From Caulobacter segnis (GTDB lineage: Bacteria > Pseudomonadota > Alphaproteobacteria > Caulobacterales > Caulobacteraceae): 64,000 bases of DNA. Position numbers and translations under genes: made by a program. Within the stretch, counting starts at the first letter, position 1. Each line of letters starts with the position of its first letter. Below the pieces are notes generated by a model. It did no database searches. It had not been told where the DNA came from and saw nothing but the letters and a program-made list of their open reading frames with translations. Below, piece after piece: positions 8,261 to 19,784 of this stretch. The stretch covers positions 2,604,001 to 2,668,000 of the forward strand of contig NZ_CP096040.1 of assembly GCF_023935105.1 (NCBI RefSeq), read 5' to 3'.

Positions 8261-9147
8261 TCCAGCAGCTGCAGGAAATTGGCCAGCGGCGGGGCGATGT
8301 CGCCGCCGCGCCAGGCTAGGCCGGTCTCCAGCTCTGGCGCCTGGCCGGCCAGCGGGACGTAGCGCACACCCGTGCGCGCCAGGTTGCGCAGCGACGCCGG
8401 CACCAGGGCTATGCCCAGGCCGCTGGACACTAGGCTGATGATCGTCTGCATCTGAATGGCCTCCTGGACGATGCGCGCCCGTCCGCCCAGGGCGGTGAAA
8501 TAGCCAGTGACCAGGTCGTGGAAGGCCGGCGCCACCTGCCGGGGAAACAGGATCAGGGGCGAGGCCAGCACCTCTTCGCGCGACAGCGCCTCGGCGTCCC
8601 CGATCTGCCCGGTGTCGATCCAGGCGCTGGGCACGGCGGCGACCAGTGGCTCGCGCAGCAGGCGGCGGTAGCTCAGCGACGGCGGCAAGGGCTGTTCCGC
8701 CGACGGGATGATGATGCCCGCATGCCGTTCACCGTTCACCAGGGCCGGCAGCTGCACGTCGCTGGTGGCCTCGAACAGCTGGATCTCGACGTTCGGAAAG
8801 GCCTGGGAATAGCGCCGCACCAATGACGGGAGGAGGCTGTAATCGGCCGTGCTGACGAACGACAGCGACAGCCGCCCGGTCTGGCCGTCGCGGATGCCGC
8901 GCGCGATGATTGGCAGCTCGTTCAGACCGGCGAGGACGTCCAGCACACGCGGCAACCATTCCTCGCCCAGGGACGTCAGGCGAACATTGCGCTTGGTGCG
9001 GGCGAACAGCGGCGCGCCCAGTTCACGTTCCAGCCCCATGATCGACTGGCTGAGCGGCGGCTGGGTCATACGCAGCCGTTCGGCCGCCCTCCCGAAGTGC
9101 AGTGTGTCGGCGACGGCGGCGAAGTGGCGAAGCTGGCGAACGTCCAT
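8257..9147 (-). CDS. LysR-family transcriptional regulator
   Basis: 296 residues. The N-terminal winged helix-turn-helix is clear (MDVRQLRHFAAVADTLHFGRAAERLRMTQPPLSQSI), followed by a LysR substrate-binding domain. It is divergent from ilvD across a 99-base AT-rich gap and convergent with the GMC small-subunit gene. By the usual LysR habit it may control ilvD or itself. Control of the glycoside cluster is also possible. The effector is unknown. Confidence 0.9.
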   Translation of the reverse strand: MDVRQLRHFAAVADTLHFGRAAERLRMTQPPLSQSIMGLERELGAPLFARTKRNVRLTSLGEEWLPRVLDVLAGLNELPIIARGIRDGQTGRLSLSFVSTADYSLLPSLVRRYSQAFPNVEIQLFEATSDVQLPALVNGERHAGIIIPSAEQPLPPSLSYRRLLREPLVAAVPSAWIDTGQIGDAEALSREEVLASPLILFPRQVAPAFHDLVTGYFTALGGRARIVQEAIQMQTIISLVSSGLGIALVPASLRNLARTGVRYVPLAGQAPELETGLAWRGGDIAPPLANFLQLLD

Positions 9148-9246
9148 TTGATATGTATAGCGACCTAATCGGCGCTTATTAATATATTTTGTCGGCGCAA
9201 AGAACGGCTCTAAAAGACCACGCAGCCGACATTGAGATTGACCGAC
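9148..9246. promoter_or_regulatory. AT-rich divergent LysR/ilvD promoter region
   Basis: The region holds TGATATGTATAG and TTATTAATATATTTT, much richer in A/T than its surroundings, between divergent starts. It is the natural place for a LysR T-N11-A operator. No exact site boundary is claimed. Confidence 0.5.
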
Positions 9247-11100
9247 ATGCCTCCCTATCGCTCTCGCACCTCCACCCACGGCCGCAATATGGCGGGCGCC
9301 CGGGGCCTCTGGCGCGCCACCGGCATGAAGGACGAGGACTTCGGCAAGCCGATCATCGCGGTGGCCAACAGCTTCACTCAGTTCGTCCCGGGCCACGTGC
9401 ACCTGAAGGACCTGGGCCAGCTGGTCGCGCGCGAGATCGAGGCCGCCGGGGGCGTGGCCAAGGAATTCAACACCATCGCTGTGGACGACGGCATCGCCAT
9501 GGGCCACGGCGGCATGCTGTATTCGCTGCCCAGCCGTGAGCTGATCGCCGACAGCGTCGAGTACATGGTCAACGCGCACTGCGCCGACGCCATCGTCTGC
9601 ATCTCCAATTGCGACAAGATCACCCCTGGCATGCTGATGGCCGCCATGCGGCTCAACATCCCGGTCGTCTTCGTCTCGGGCGGCCCGATGGAGGCTGGCA
9701 AGGTGCAGGTGAAGGGCGCGATCCGCGCGCTGGACCTGGTCGACGCCATGGTCGTCGCCGCCGACGACAAGTACACCGACGAGGAAGTGACCGCGATCGA
9801 GAAGGCCGCGTGCCCAACCTGCGGCTCGTGCTCAGGGATGTTCACCGCCAATTCGATGAACTGCCTGACCGAGGCCCTGGGTCTGTCGCTGCCGGGCAAC
9901 GGCTCGGTCCTGGCCACCCACGCCGACCGCGAAGCGCTGTTCAAGGAAGCTGGCCGGCTGATCGTCGACCTCTGCCAGCGCTGGTACGAGCAGGAAGACC
10001 CGACGGCCCTGCCGCGCGGCATCGCCACCCGGGCGGCGTTCGAGAACGCCATGAGCCTGGACATCGCCATGGGCGGCTCGACCAATACGGTGCTGCACCT
10101 GCTGGCCGCCGCCAGCGAGGGCGGGGTCGACTTCGGCATGGCCGACATCGACCGCCTGTCGCGCCGCGTGCCGTGTCTGTCCAAGGTCGCTCCGGCCAAG
10201 GCCGATGTGCACATGGAAGACGTCCACCGCGCCGGCGGGGTGATGGCCATCCTGGGTGAGCTGGAACGCGGCGGCCTGATCGACGCCAGCCAGCCGACCG
10301 TCCACGCGACGACGATGGCGGAAGCTTTGGCCCGCTGGGACATAGGCCGGACCAACAGCGCTGTCGCTGCTGAATTTTTCCGCGCCGCGCCGGGCGGCAA
10401 GCCGACCCAGATCGCCTTCAGCCAGGCCGCCCGCTGGGAGAACCTGGACCTGGACCGCGAGAAAGGCGTCATCCGTTCGGTCGAGCACCCCTTCTCGAAG
10501 GACGGCGGCCTGGCCGTGCTGTTCGGCAATCTGGCCCCCGAGGGCTGCATCGTGAAGACGGCCGGGGTCGACGACTCGATCCTGACCTTCAAGGGAACGG
10601 CGCGGGTGTTCGAGAGCCAGGAGACCGCCGTCAGCGGCATCCTGGGCGGCCAGGTCAAGGCCGGCGAGGTCGTGGTCATCCGCTACGAAGGCCCCAAGGG
10701 CGGACCGGGCATGCAGGAGATGCTGTACCCGACCACCTATCTGAAATCGAAGGGCCTGGGCGCGGCCTGCGCACTGATCACCGACGGTCGCTTCTCGGGG
10801 GGCACCTCGGGCCTCTCGATCGGCCACGTCTCGCCGGAAGCCGGCGAGGGCGGTCTGATCGCCCTGGTCGAGACCGGCGACTCCATCCTGATCGACATTC
10901 CCAACCGGGGTATCACCCTGGAGGTTTCGGACGACATCCTGGCTCAACGCCGCGCCGCTCAGTTGGCGCGCGGCAAGGACGCCTGGAAGCCCGCCGATCG
11001 CAAGCGCGAGGTCAGCCCGGCGCTGCGCGCCTACGCCGCCATGACCACCAACGCCGCGCGCGGCGCGGTGCGGGACGTGTCGCAGGTCGAGCGGGGCTAA
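9247..11100 (+). CDS. ilvD: Dihydroxy-acid dehydratase
   Basis: 617 residues, essentially the length of Escherichia coli IlvD. The ATG at 9247 is chosen because [22 protein letters not shown] is the conserved N-terminus. An in-frame TTG at 9232 would add five residues. The Fe-S ligands are in [12 protein letters not shown] (Cys122) and [17 protein letters not shown] (Cys195). The C-terminal half has [20 protein letters not shown]. The enzyme dehydrates 2,3-dihydroxy acids to 2-keto acids in branched-chain amino acid synthesis, in the cytoplasm. A sugar-acid dehydratase of the same superfamily lies at 41129, but this one has the true IlvD motifs. Confidence 0.95.
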   Translation: MPPYRSRTSTHGRNMAGARGLWRATGMKDEDFGKPIIAVANSFTQFVPGHVHLKDLGQLVAREIEAAGGVAKEFNTIAVDDGIAMGHGGMLYSLPSRELIADSVEYMVNAHCADAIVCISNCDKITPGMLMAAMRLNIPVVFVSGGPMEAGKVQVKGAIRALDLVDAMVVAADDKYTDEEVTAIEKAACPTCGSCSGMFTANSMNCLTEALGLSLPGNGSVLATHADREALFKEAGRLIVDLCQRWYEQEDPTALPRGIATRAAFENAMSLDIAMGGSTNTVLHLLAAASEGGVDFGMADIDRLSRRVPCLSKVAPAKADVHMEDVHRAGGVMAILGELERGGLIDASQPTVHATTMAEALARWDIGRTNSAVAAEFFRAAPGGKPTQIAFSQAARWENLDLDREKGVIRSVEHPFSKDGGLAVLFGNLAPEGCIVKTAGVDDSILTFKGTARVFESQETAVSGILGGQVKAGEVVVIRYEGPKGGPGMQEMLYPTTYLKSKGLGAACALITDGRFSGGTSGLSIGHVSPEAGEGGLIALVETGDSILIDIPNRGITLEVSDDILAQRRAAQLARGKDAWKPADRKREVSPALRAYAAMTTNAARGAVRDVSQVERG

Positions 11101-11606
11101 CCCAGACGGGAGAGCGCCCGGTTCCAGGACACCAACGCCGGACCGGGCGCGAACGCCACCTCGCTGGCGGTGACGATGAAGATCGAATGGGTGGCGGCGT
11201 CGACGACCTGCTCCACCTCGCACACGGCGCTGGCCAGCCCGCCGCGATAGACGGGCGCGCTCGCGGCGCGGCGCCAGCGTTCGAGCGTGAAGCGCTCGCC
11301 CGCTCGGTGGCTGCTGGCGAACCGCAGCGCCTCATCCTCGTCGGTGGACCCCAGCAGGGCGACGCCGAGGTGAGAGCGGGTCAGCAGGGCGTCGTGGCAG
11401 CCGGCTTCCTTGCGGACGCAGAACAGAAAGCGCGGCGGCTCGACCGACAGGCCGGTGATCGAGCTGACCAGCAAGCCGCGCGGCGTATCGCCATCCCAGC
11501 AGGAGACGATGGCGACGCCGCTCGCCAGGTGCGCGAGCACCTCCTTGAAATCGACGGGAGATGTCGAGATCGACGGCGAGGGCGGAGCGGCGTCGTACGG
11601 AGCCAT
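11097..11606 (-). CDS. Flavin reductase (FMN reductase-like), partner of the adjacent monooxygenase
   Basis: 169 residues from the ATG at 11606. The sequence ([53 protein letters not shown]) is the flavin-reductase-like split barrel (PF01613). It would supply reduced FMN to the SsuD-like enzyme encoded just upstream on the same strand (5-base gap). It is not the SsuE type, so this is a non-orthologous SsuE role. Its TAG stop overlaps the ilvD TAA (CTAA). Confidence 0.88.
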   Translation of the reverse strand: MAPYDAAPPSPSISTSPVDFKEVLAHLASGVAIVSCWDGDTPRGLLVSSITGLSVEPPRFLFCVRKEAGCHDALLTRSHLGVALLGSTDEDEALRFASSHRAGERFTLERWRRAASAPVYRGGLASAVCEVEQVVDAATHSIFIVTASEVAFAPGPALVSWNRALSRLG

Positions 11607-11611
11607 GGGGC

Positions 11612-12706
11612 TCAGCTCGCGGCCTTGGCCAGGCGAAGATCGCGTTCGGCGACCAATTGACGGACCAGGGGGATCAGGTCGCGACCATAGGCGACCGCGT
11701 CCTCGACCGGATCGAAGCCCCGGATCAGGAAGGTCGAAACCCCCAAGTCGTAGTAGTCCAGCAGGCTCTCGGCGACCTGTTCTGGCGTGCCGACCAAACC
11801 CGTGGAGTTGCCCTGGGCGCCGGTGACGGCGGCGACGCCCGTCCACAGGCGCTTGTCCAGGCGCGAGCCTTCGGCGGCGGCGTCCAGCAGGCGCTGCGAG
11901 CCGGCATTGGGCGGGCGGTGACCGGCGGTGGCCAGACCGGTGGCCTCGCGCAAGGCCTTAGCGCGGCCGACGATATCGTCGGCGCGCTTCCAGGCGGCCT
12001 CCTCGGTGTCGGCGATCACGGGGCGCAGCGACAGCGAGAACCGCACCTGGCGACCGTGCTTGGCGGCCGCCGCGCGCACGCGGGCGATGGTCTCGCGCAC
12101 CTGGGCCTGGGTCTCGCCCCAGAGGGCGTAGATGTCGGCGTGCTTGCCGGCCACCGGGATCGCCGCGTCGGACGAGCCGCCGAAATAGATCGGGATGTGC
12201 GGCGCCTGCAGCGGCTTCACCGCGCCGAAGCCCTGGTCGACCTTGTAGTACTTGCCTTCGTAGTCGAAGGGCTTGTCGCCGGTCCATTCGGCGCGGACGA
12301 TGTCCAGATACTCGCTGGTCCGGGCGTAGCGCTCGTCCTTGGTCAGGTGATCGCCGTCCTTGGCCAGTTCCTCGTCCGAGCCCCCGGTGATGATGTGCAC
12401 GGCCACGCGGCCGCCGGTGAAGTGATCCAGCGTCGCCAGCTGGCGAGCGGCCAAGGTCGGCTGGGTGAAGCCCGGGCGGTGGGCGATCATGAAGTTCAGC
12501 TTTTGGGTCACCGAGGCGGCGTGGGCCACGACCAACTGGCTTTCCGGGCCGGTCGAGTGGAAGGCCACGAGGGCGCGGTCGAAGCCGCCTTCCTCATGCA
12601 CGCGCGCGGTCTTCTCGACGTACGAGACGTCGATCGCGGGGCCGGTGGGCGGATGAATCTCGGACGCGTGCTGCGTGCCGATGAAACCGATGAATTCGAC
12701 GCTCAT
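11612..12706 (-). CDS. LLM-class FMNH2-dependent alkanesulfonate monooxygenase-like protein
   Basis: 364 residues with the bacterial luciferase-like TIM barrel (PF00296). Landmarks are EFIGFIGTQHASEI, FMIAHRPGFTQPTLAARQLATLDHFTGGRVAVHIITGG, HIPIYFGGSSDAA and GTPEQVAESLLDYYDLGVSTFLIRGFDP, close to SsuD. It is expected to cleave the C-S bond of sulfonates, releasing sulfite and an aldehyde, with FMNH2 from the flavin reductase gene that follows. The exact sulfonate is not inferable. It is the penultimate gene of a minus-strand run that begins with the ABC permease at 23516. Confidence 0.88.
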   Translation of the reverse strand: MSVEFIGFIGTQHASEIHPPTGPAIDVSYVEKTARVHEEGGFDRALVAFHSTGPESQLVVAHAASVTQKLNFMIAHRPGFTQPTLAARQLATLDHFTGGRVAVHIITGGSDEELAKDGDHLTKDERYARTSEYLDIVRAEWTGDKPFDYEGKYYKVDQGFGAVKPLQAPHIPIYFGGSSDAAIPVAGKHADIYALWGETQAQVRETIARVRAAAAKHGRQVRFSLSLRPVIADTEEAAWKRADDIVGRAKALREATGLATAGHRPPNAGSQRLLDAAAEGSRLDKRLWTGVAAVTGAQGNSTGLVGTPEQVAESLLDYYDLGVSTFLIRGFDPVEDAVAYGRDLIPLVRQLVAERDLRLAKAAS

Positions 12707-12797
12707 GGCGGGCTCCAGTCTTGTCGGATTGAACCTTAGAGGCGGCCTCGCCCGGAAATGAGCGAGGAGTTTTCAAGCGGGTTATGCGGACGGCTCA

Positions 12798-13436
12798 TCA
12801 GGCCGTGACGGGTATCGCTTCCTTGCGAAGGGCGCGGACGACCGAGGGGCGAGCGAAGGCGCGGGCGGCCTTGGCGCTCCAGGCGGGATAGCTGGTGGTG
12901 TCGATCTGGCGACGCTCGGCCCAGCGCCAGATGACCAGGGCGTAGGCGTCGACGGCGCTGAAGCTCTCGCCCAGCAGCCATGGGCCGGGCCCCTGGGCCA
13001 GGCGCTCGATGTCGGTCAAGGTGCGGGCGAAGCGGGCCTCGCCGGGCGTGGCCAAGGCGGCCTTCACCGCCTCGTCGTCAGCGTAGCGCTCGGGGCGGGC
13101 GATCTGGGCGAAGGCCACGTGCACCGTGCTGGCGAACCAGCTCATCACCTCATAGGCCTTGGCCAGCTTCAGCGGGTCGGCCAGCGGCAGCAGTTCGCTG
13201 TGCGGGTAGCGGTGGGCCAGGTAGGTCAGGATGGCCAGCACCTCGGTCACCGGCTGGCCGTCGACCACCAGGGTCGGCACGCGGCCGCGCGGATTGACCT
13301 TCAGGTACTCGGGCTTGCGCTGGTCGCCCGCCGCCAGGTCCAGGCGATGGGCGGCGTAGGGCAGGTCGATCTCCTCCAGCGCCACCAACGGGGCCAGGGA
13401 CGAGGATCCGGGGGCGAAATAGAGCTTCAGGGTCAT
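12798..13436 (-). CDS. Glutathione S-transferase
   Basis: 212 residues with an N-terminal thioredoxin-like GST domain (MTLKLYFAPGSSSLAPLVALEEI, NPRGRVPTLVVDG with the cis-Pro, VLAILTYLAH) and an alpha-helical C-terminal domain (LLGESFSAVDAYALVIWRW, the N-capping box). It starts 10 bases after the rhodanese stop. Within a thiol/sulfane cluster it may form or cleave glutathione conjugates or persulfides. This is context-based. Confidence 0.9.
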   Translation of the reverse strand: MTLKLYFAPGSSSLAPLVALEEIDLPYAAHRLDLAAGDQRKPEYLKVNPRGRVPTLVVDGQPVTEVLAILTYLAHRYPHSELLPLADPLKLAKAYEVMSWFASTVHVAFAQIARPERYADDEAVKAALATPGEARFARTLTDIERLAQGPGPWLLGESFSAVDAYALVIWRWAERRQIDTTSYPAWSAKAARAFARPSVVRALRKEAIPVTA

Positions 13437-13446
13437 CGTTTCGGCC

Positions 13447-15024
13447 TCAGATCACGTAGAAGCCGTGCGTGCCGTCGCGGGCCAGTTGGTCGACCAGGCC
13501 AAACTCCCAGTCGAGGTAGGCCTGCATCGCCTCGGCGGCGTTGTCGGTGCCCTCGTAGGGACGCTTGTAGACGTCGGTCGGGGCGTTGGCGGCGCGGGTC
13601 AGGCCGGCCTCGACGGCCCGGCCGGCGGCGATCCAGCCGTCGGCGCCGCCGGCCAGGACACGGATGGGACGGTCGGTCAGCGCCTCCAGTTCCGGCGCGG
13701 CGAGGGCGGCCAGGGCGCCGTCGGGGGATGTCAGGACGATGGCCTTGTCCTTGGGCAGCTTATCCAGCGCCTCTGGCAGCTGGGCGCGGATGGCGAACCA
13801 GGCGCCGGGCACGTGGGCCTTGCGGTGACGCGGGCTGGGGGCCAGGTCGACCACCACCACGGCCTCGTCGGCGATGGCCTGGGCCAGGTCGCGGGGCGAC
13901 AGGGTCTCGACGCTGGGCAGGGCAGGCAGTCGCGACGTCCAGGCGCCGGTTTCCAGCGCGCCGTCGAAGCCGCCGTCCAGCACGTAGACCTCCCAGCCCA
14001 GTTGGGCCAGCCACGAGGCGGTCATGTCGGCGCGCGGCCCCAGGTCGTCGGCCAGTACGATGCGACCGCCGCGCACCGGGGCGAAGACGTCGGTTTCCTG
14101 CACCAACTGGCCGCCGGGCGCGGAACGGAAGCCGGGCGGGTGGCCCGCCGCATATTCCTCGGGTGTGCGGACATCGAAGCGGTAGAGCGTGCGATCCTGG
14201 TCCTTGGCCAGATCGGCCAGGCCCTGGCCGTCGAGGCGGCGGACGCCGGCGCGGTAGGCGACATCGCGAGCGCGGGCGCGAGCCTCGGACAGGGTCTGCT
14301 CGCGTACGTCCGGGAACTTGCGCGACTGGCCGTGCTCCAGTGTCTGCTGGGCCAGGGTCCAGCCGATGGTGCCGTTGCGCAGGGCGAAGACGGGATTGGG
14401 CAGGCCGGCGTTGACCAGCGACTGGGCGCCGATGAGGCTGCGCGTCCGGCCGGCGCAGTTGACGATGATGGTGGTGGCCGGATCGGGGGCCAGTTCGCGG
14501 GCCCGCAGGACAAGTTCCGCGCCGGGCGTGCTGACGCCGCCGGGGATGCTCATCACGGCGTATTCCTCGAACCGGCGGGCGTCCAGGATCACCTGGTCGG
14601 CCTTGGCGTCGATGCGGGCCTGGACCTCCTGGGCGGGCAGGGACGGAGTGTGTCGCCGCGCCTCGACCAGTTCGCCGAACGCCTTGCTGTAGGAATTGAC
14701 GTCCTGGAACAGTTCGTAGCCGGCCGCCCGCCAGCCGCCGAGGCCGCCCTTCAGGGCGTGGACGTTCGTATAGCCTAGCGCCGCCAGCCGTTCGCCCGCC
14801 GGCGTGACCAGGCCCTCGCCGTCGTCATAGAGCACGATCTTGGTCTCCTGGCGCGGGACGCGGTCCAGGATCTCGACCTCCAAACGGCTGAGCGGCAGCT
14901 GCGAGGCGAACAGAGGGTGGGCCCTGGCGAACGGATCCTCCTCGCGCAGGTCCAGCAGGGCGATCTCGCGCCGGGCGATCAGGTCGCGGCGGACCTCTTC
15001 GGGGGAGATGACGGACAGGGTCAT
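13447..15024 (-). CDS. Four-domain rhodanese-like sulfurtransferase
   Basis: 525 residues made of four tandem rhodanese modules, roughly residues 5-110, 125-235, 265-370 and 380-480. Only the second has a catalytic Cys: VNCAGRTRS with Cys190. The corresponding loops of the others read LYDDGEG, LADDLGP and LTSPDGA, without Cys. The protein would transfer sulfane sulfur from a thiol product to an acceptor, with three modules probably structural. Its ATG overlaps the stop of the thiol dioxygenase gene (ATGA), so the two are co-translated. No signal peptide, so cytoplasmic. Confidence 0.88.
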   Translation of the reverse strand: MTLSVISPEEVRRDLIARREIALLDLREEDPFARAHPLFASQLPLSRLEVEILDRVPRQETKIVLYDDGEGLVTPAGERLAALGYTNVHALKGGLGGWRAAGYELFQDVNSYSKAFGELVEARRHTPSLPAQEVQARIDAKADQVILDARRFEEYAVMSIPGGVSTPGAELVLRARELAPDPATTIIVNCAGRTRSLIGAQSLVNAGLPNPVFALRNGTIGWTLAQQTLEHGQSRKFPDVREQTLSEARARARDVAYRAGVRRLDGQGLADLAKDQDRTLYRFDVRTPEEYAAGHPPGFRSAPGGQLVQETDVFAPVRGGRIVLADDLGPRADMTASWLAQLGWEVYVLDGGFDGALETGAWTSRLPALPSVETLSPRDLAQAIADEAVVVVDLAPSPRHRKAHVPGAWFAIRAQLPEALDKLPKDKAIVLTSPDGALAALAAPELEALTDRPIRVLAGGADGWIAAGRAVEAGLTRAANAPTDVYKRPYEGTDNAAEAMQAYLDWEFGLVDQLARDGTHGFYVI

Positions 15025-15632
15025 TCGGCGGCTCCGTAAGCCAGGGCGCTGGCGCGATCGAACAGAAGGGGCGGCGGGACGTCGGCGTAGCCGGAGACGA
15101 AAGGCTTCGGGCGGCCTTCGGCGTCGTAGGTCGAGCGCTTCACCGTGCCGATGTCGGCTCCGTAGACGTGGATGCTGATCGAGGTCCGGTCGTCGAAGGC
15201 GTTGGCGACGCGGTGGATGTCGCCGACCGTGGGCGAGACCGCCTCGACCTGGCCAGGTTCCAGGCGGTGGACCTCGCCGACGGCGGCCAGGGCCTCGCCG
15301 CGTCGCTCATAGGCCTGTGAAAGCTCGGCCCCGCGCAGGACGCCAACCAGACCCCAAACGGTGTGGTCGTGGACTGGCGTGGCCTGGCCCGGACCCCAGA
15401 CGAAGCTGACCACCGAGAACCGCCCGGCCGGGTCCCGGTGCAGCAGGTACTGCTGGTAGCGCGCGGGATCCGGCCGGGTCTGCGGTTCGGGCAACCAATC
15501 GTCCTGGGCGACCAGTTGCGCGAGCAGCGCGCCGCCCTCGCGCAGGATCACGGCTTCGTCGCCGGTCTGGTCCAGCAGGGCGAAGAGGTCGGCGACGAAG
15601 TCCGAGAGACGGTGAGGGCGATGCTGGCTCAT
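15021..15632 (-). CDS. Cysteine/3-mercaptopropionate dioxygenase (cupin thiol dioxygenase)
   Basis: 203 residues. The cupin iron ligands are His88 and His90 in PVHDHTVWG and His140 in GDIHRVAN. The outer triad Ser153-His155-Tyr157 in SISIHVYG is that of bacterial thiol dioxygenases. The enzyme adds O2 to a thiol to give a sulfinate (cysteine sulfinate or 3-sulfinopropionate). Bacterial members with this motif often prefer 3-mercaptopropionate. It is coupled to the rhodanese gene and follows the TonB receptor stop by four bases. Confidence 0.88.
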   Translation of the reverse strand: MSQHRPHRLSDFVADLFALLDQTGDEAVILREGGALLAQLVAQDDWLPEPQTRPDPARYQQYLLHRDPAGRFSVVSFVWGPGQATPVHDHTVWGLVGVLRGAELSQAYERRGEALAAVGEVHRLEPGQVEAVSPTVGDIHRVANAFDDRTSISIHVYGADIGTVKRSTYDAEGRPKPFVSGYADVPPPLLFDRASALAYGAAE

Positions 15633-15636
15633 GGGA

Positions 15637-17814
<2,178 letters not shown>

Positions 17815-17945
17815 TCGATCTATCCCCGATTTATTTTGTAGGGATTTGTCATCCGTGCGATCTGTGCTCAATGAATATAAAGTTCAGAAATCGATAGATT
17901 TGCTCATATCGTGAGATATGGATTTCTATATTTAAATCCCGAATA
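17815..17945 (-). promoter_or_regulatory. AT-rich leader of the TonB receptor with shared motif and hairpin
   Basis: 131 A/T-rich bases between the SBP stop and the receptor start. They contain GTTCAGAAATCGATAG (17882-17897), part of which recurs upstream of the FAD protein at 25851. An imperfect inverted repeat (GATAT-GGATTT ... AAATCC-ATATC, about 17915-17946) could terminate or attenuate the upstream transcript. A promoter here is likely but not located. Confidence 0.45.
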
Positions 17946-18929
17946 TCATTTGAGATAAGGCGTCAGTCGGTCGTCCCAGAGCGGTTTAACCTGAACGGCG
18001 CTTGGAATAAGCTTGGCGGCTGCGAACGTATCGGCCACGGCCTGCTGGGAGGCGATCGCCGCGTTGCTGATCGGCCCCAGGATCGAGGGCGAGCTGCGCT
18101 CTCGGAACTCCTGCTCGTAATAGGCCTGTTTGACCCCCGTGGCGGCGGCGCGGACCTGGGCCCAGCGCACCCCGTCGGCGTTGAGCCAGTCGAAGACCTT
18201 GCGGTAGCGCTGAACGTAGTCGCCGATCGCCTTCAGGCGCGCCGGGTCGTCCAGCGCTTCCCGCGAGGCGGTGATCAGATAGTTGCCCGACAGGATGCCC
18301 TGGGCCGTGGTCAGCACCCGCGCTCCGGCCTCGCGGGCCTGGTAGACGATGACGCCGTAGATGATCCACGCGTCCAGCGATCCGCTCTGGAAGGCGGCCA
18401 GGCCATCCTGCGGACTGAGCGCCACCGGCGTGATGTCGGCCCAGGTCAAACCGGCCTTTTCCAGCAGGCGCAGCAGGATGTAGTGCGAGGTCGTCGCCTT
18501 CACATAGCCAACGCGCTTGCCCTTCAGCTGGCCGAAGTCCTGGACGGTCGAGCCCTTGGGCACGAGCACGACCTGATTGTTCACGTCGCCCTGCAGCACG
18601 CCGACGATGCGGACCAGATTGCCCGGATGACCCGCGATGAAGATCGGCGGGATCTCGCTCATCCCGCCGAAGTCGAGGGCGCGGGCGTTGATCGCCTCGG
18701 CGATCAGATTGCCGCCGGCGAACTGGGTGCGGGCCAGCTTGTACGGTGGCTCGCCCACGCCGGCTTCCTTGAAGAAGCTCTCGGGATTGCCGCGATAGGT
18801 CGCCACCCGCAGGGTCAGGTCCGACAGATCGCCGGACGCGGCGGGAGTCTTCGGCGAGCAGGCGGCGAGGCCGGCGATCGAAAGGCCGCCCAGCATCAGG
18901 CTTCGGCGGGAGAAGGAAAGGCCGGTCAT
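17946..18929 (-). CDS. ABC transporter substrate-binding lipoprotein, sulfonate/nitrate/taurine type
   Basis: 327 residues. The leader has a double Arg (SFSRRSLMLGGLSIAG) and a lipobox LAAC, so it is probably a Tat-exported lipoprotein. The body (LTLRVATYRGNPESFFKEAG, AINARALDFGGMSEIPPIFIAG, LKGKRVGYVKATTSHYILLRLLEKAGL, AFQSGSLDAWIIYG) is SsuA-like (NMT1/PF09084). It delivers an organosulfur anion to the permease/ATPase encoded upstream on the same strand. The ATG overlaps the aldolase stop. Confidence 0.9.
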   Translation of the reverse strand: MTGLSFSRRSLMLGGLSIAGLAACSPKTPAASGDLSDLTLRVATYRGNPESFFKEAGVGEPPYKLARTQFAGGNLIAEAINARALDFGGMSEIPPIFIAGHPGNLVRIVGVLQGDVNNQVVLVPKGSTVQDFGQLKGKRVGYVKATTSHYILLRLLEKAGLTWADITPVALSPQDGLAAFQSGSLDAWIIYGVIVYQAREAGARVLTTAQGILSGNYLITASREALDDPARLKAIGDYVQRYRKVFDWLNADGVRWAQVRAAATGVKQAYYEQEFRERSSPSILGPISNAAIASQQAVADTFAAAKLIPSAVQVKPLWDDRLTPYLK

Positions 18930-19771
18930 CAGTCGAACAGGTCCGGCTCTTCTTCAGTGACGACGTCCCAGTAGGGTTGGAAGGCCCACAGCCCGCCGAT
19001 CTCGGAGCCGACCTGGCTGGCTGTGTGCTTGGCGACTTCGGTCGGCATAGGCTTGGTCGGACCGGCTGCTTCGGCCAGCAGTTGGGTCTGGCAGGCGTTC
19101 TCGAGCGCCAGATAGCGCCAAACCGCCGCCTCGACCGACTGGCCGACGGTCAGGATGCCGTGGTTCTGCAGGATCACCGCCTTCTTCGAACCCAGGGCCC
19201 TGGCGATCTTCTGGCCCTCGCTGGTGTCCAGCACGACGCCGGAGAATTCCTCGAACAGGGCATGATCCTCATAGAAGGCCGCCGAGTCCTGGGTCAGGGG
19301 ATCGAGCAGCCGGCCGAGGGCCGACCAGGCCTTGCCGTACAGCGAGTGCGAGTGGGCGGCGGCCACGACGTCGGGCCGGGCCTCGTGCAGCTGGCTGTGG
19401 ATGGCGAAGGCGGCGCGGTTCAGGCGCGGGGGGACCTTGGCCGGCGGCTGGACGATCTGGCCGTCATGGCTGACCAGCATCAGGTCCGAGACCTTGATCC
19501 GGCTGAAGTGCACGCCGAACGGATTGACCCAGAAGTGGTCGGTCAGCTCCGGGTCGCGGGCGGTGATATGGCCGGCGCCACCCATGTCGAAGCCATGGCG
19601 GCCAAACAGGCGGTACGAGGCGGCCAGGCGCTGCTTGCGATAGAGCCGCTCGGCCTCGAGCGTCGGCTGGCGCGGGATCTCGCGCGAGCCGAACTCGGGC
19701 AGTACGGTCTCGATCTTGGCGGGATGCGGCGCGGCGGACGCGAAGTCCTTGGCCGAGGGGATGGCGGTCAT
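18929..19771 (-). CDS. Class II aldolase/adducin domain protein
   Basis: 280 residues of the class II aldolase/adducin fold (PF00596). The metal-binding HSHS in AAHSHSLYGKAWSALG and the later His in ILQNHGILTVG are present, as is GAGHITARDPE. It lacks obvious features of fuculose- or ribulose-phosphate aldolases and is closer to the decarboxylase/dehydratase-like group. It sits between a hydroxyacid dehydrogenase and a sulfonate-binding protein, so it may cleave or decarboxylate the carbon skeleton freed from an organosulfur compound. Reaction unknown. Confidence 0.82.
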   Translation of the reverse strand: MTAIPSAKDFASAAPHPAKIETVLPEFGSREIPRQPTLEAERLYRKQRLAASYRLFGRHGFDMGGAGHITARDPELTDHFWVNPFGVHFSRIKVSDLMLVSHDGQIVQPPAKVPPRLNRAAFAIHSQLHEARPDVVAAAHSHSLYGKAWSALGRLLDPLTQDSAAFYEDHALFEEFSGVVLDTSEGQKIARALGSKKAVILQNHGILTVGQSVEAAVWRYLALENACQTQLLAEAAGPTKPMPTEVAKHTASQVGSEIGGLWAFQPYWDVVTEEEPDLFD

Positions 19772-19784
19772 CGCTGGATGTCCT

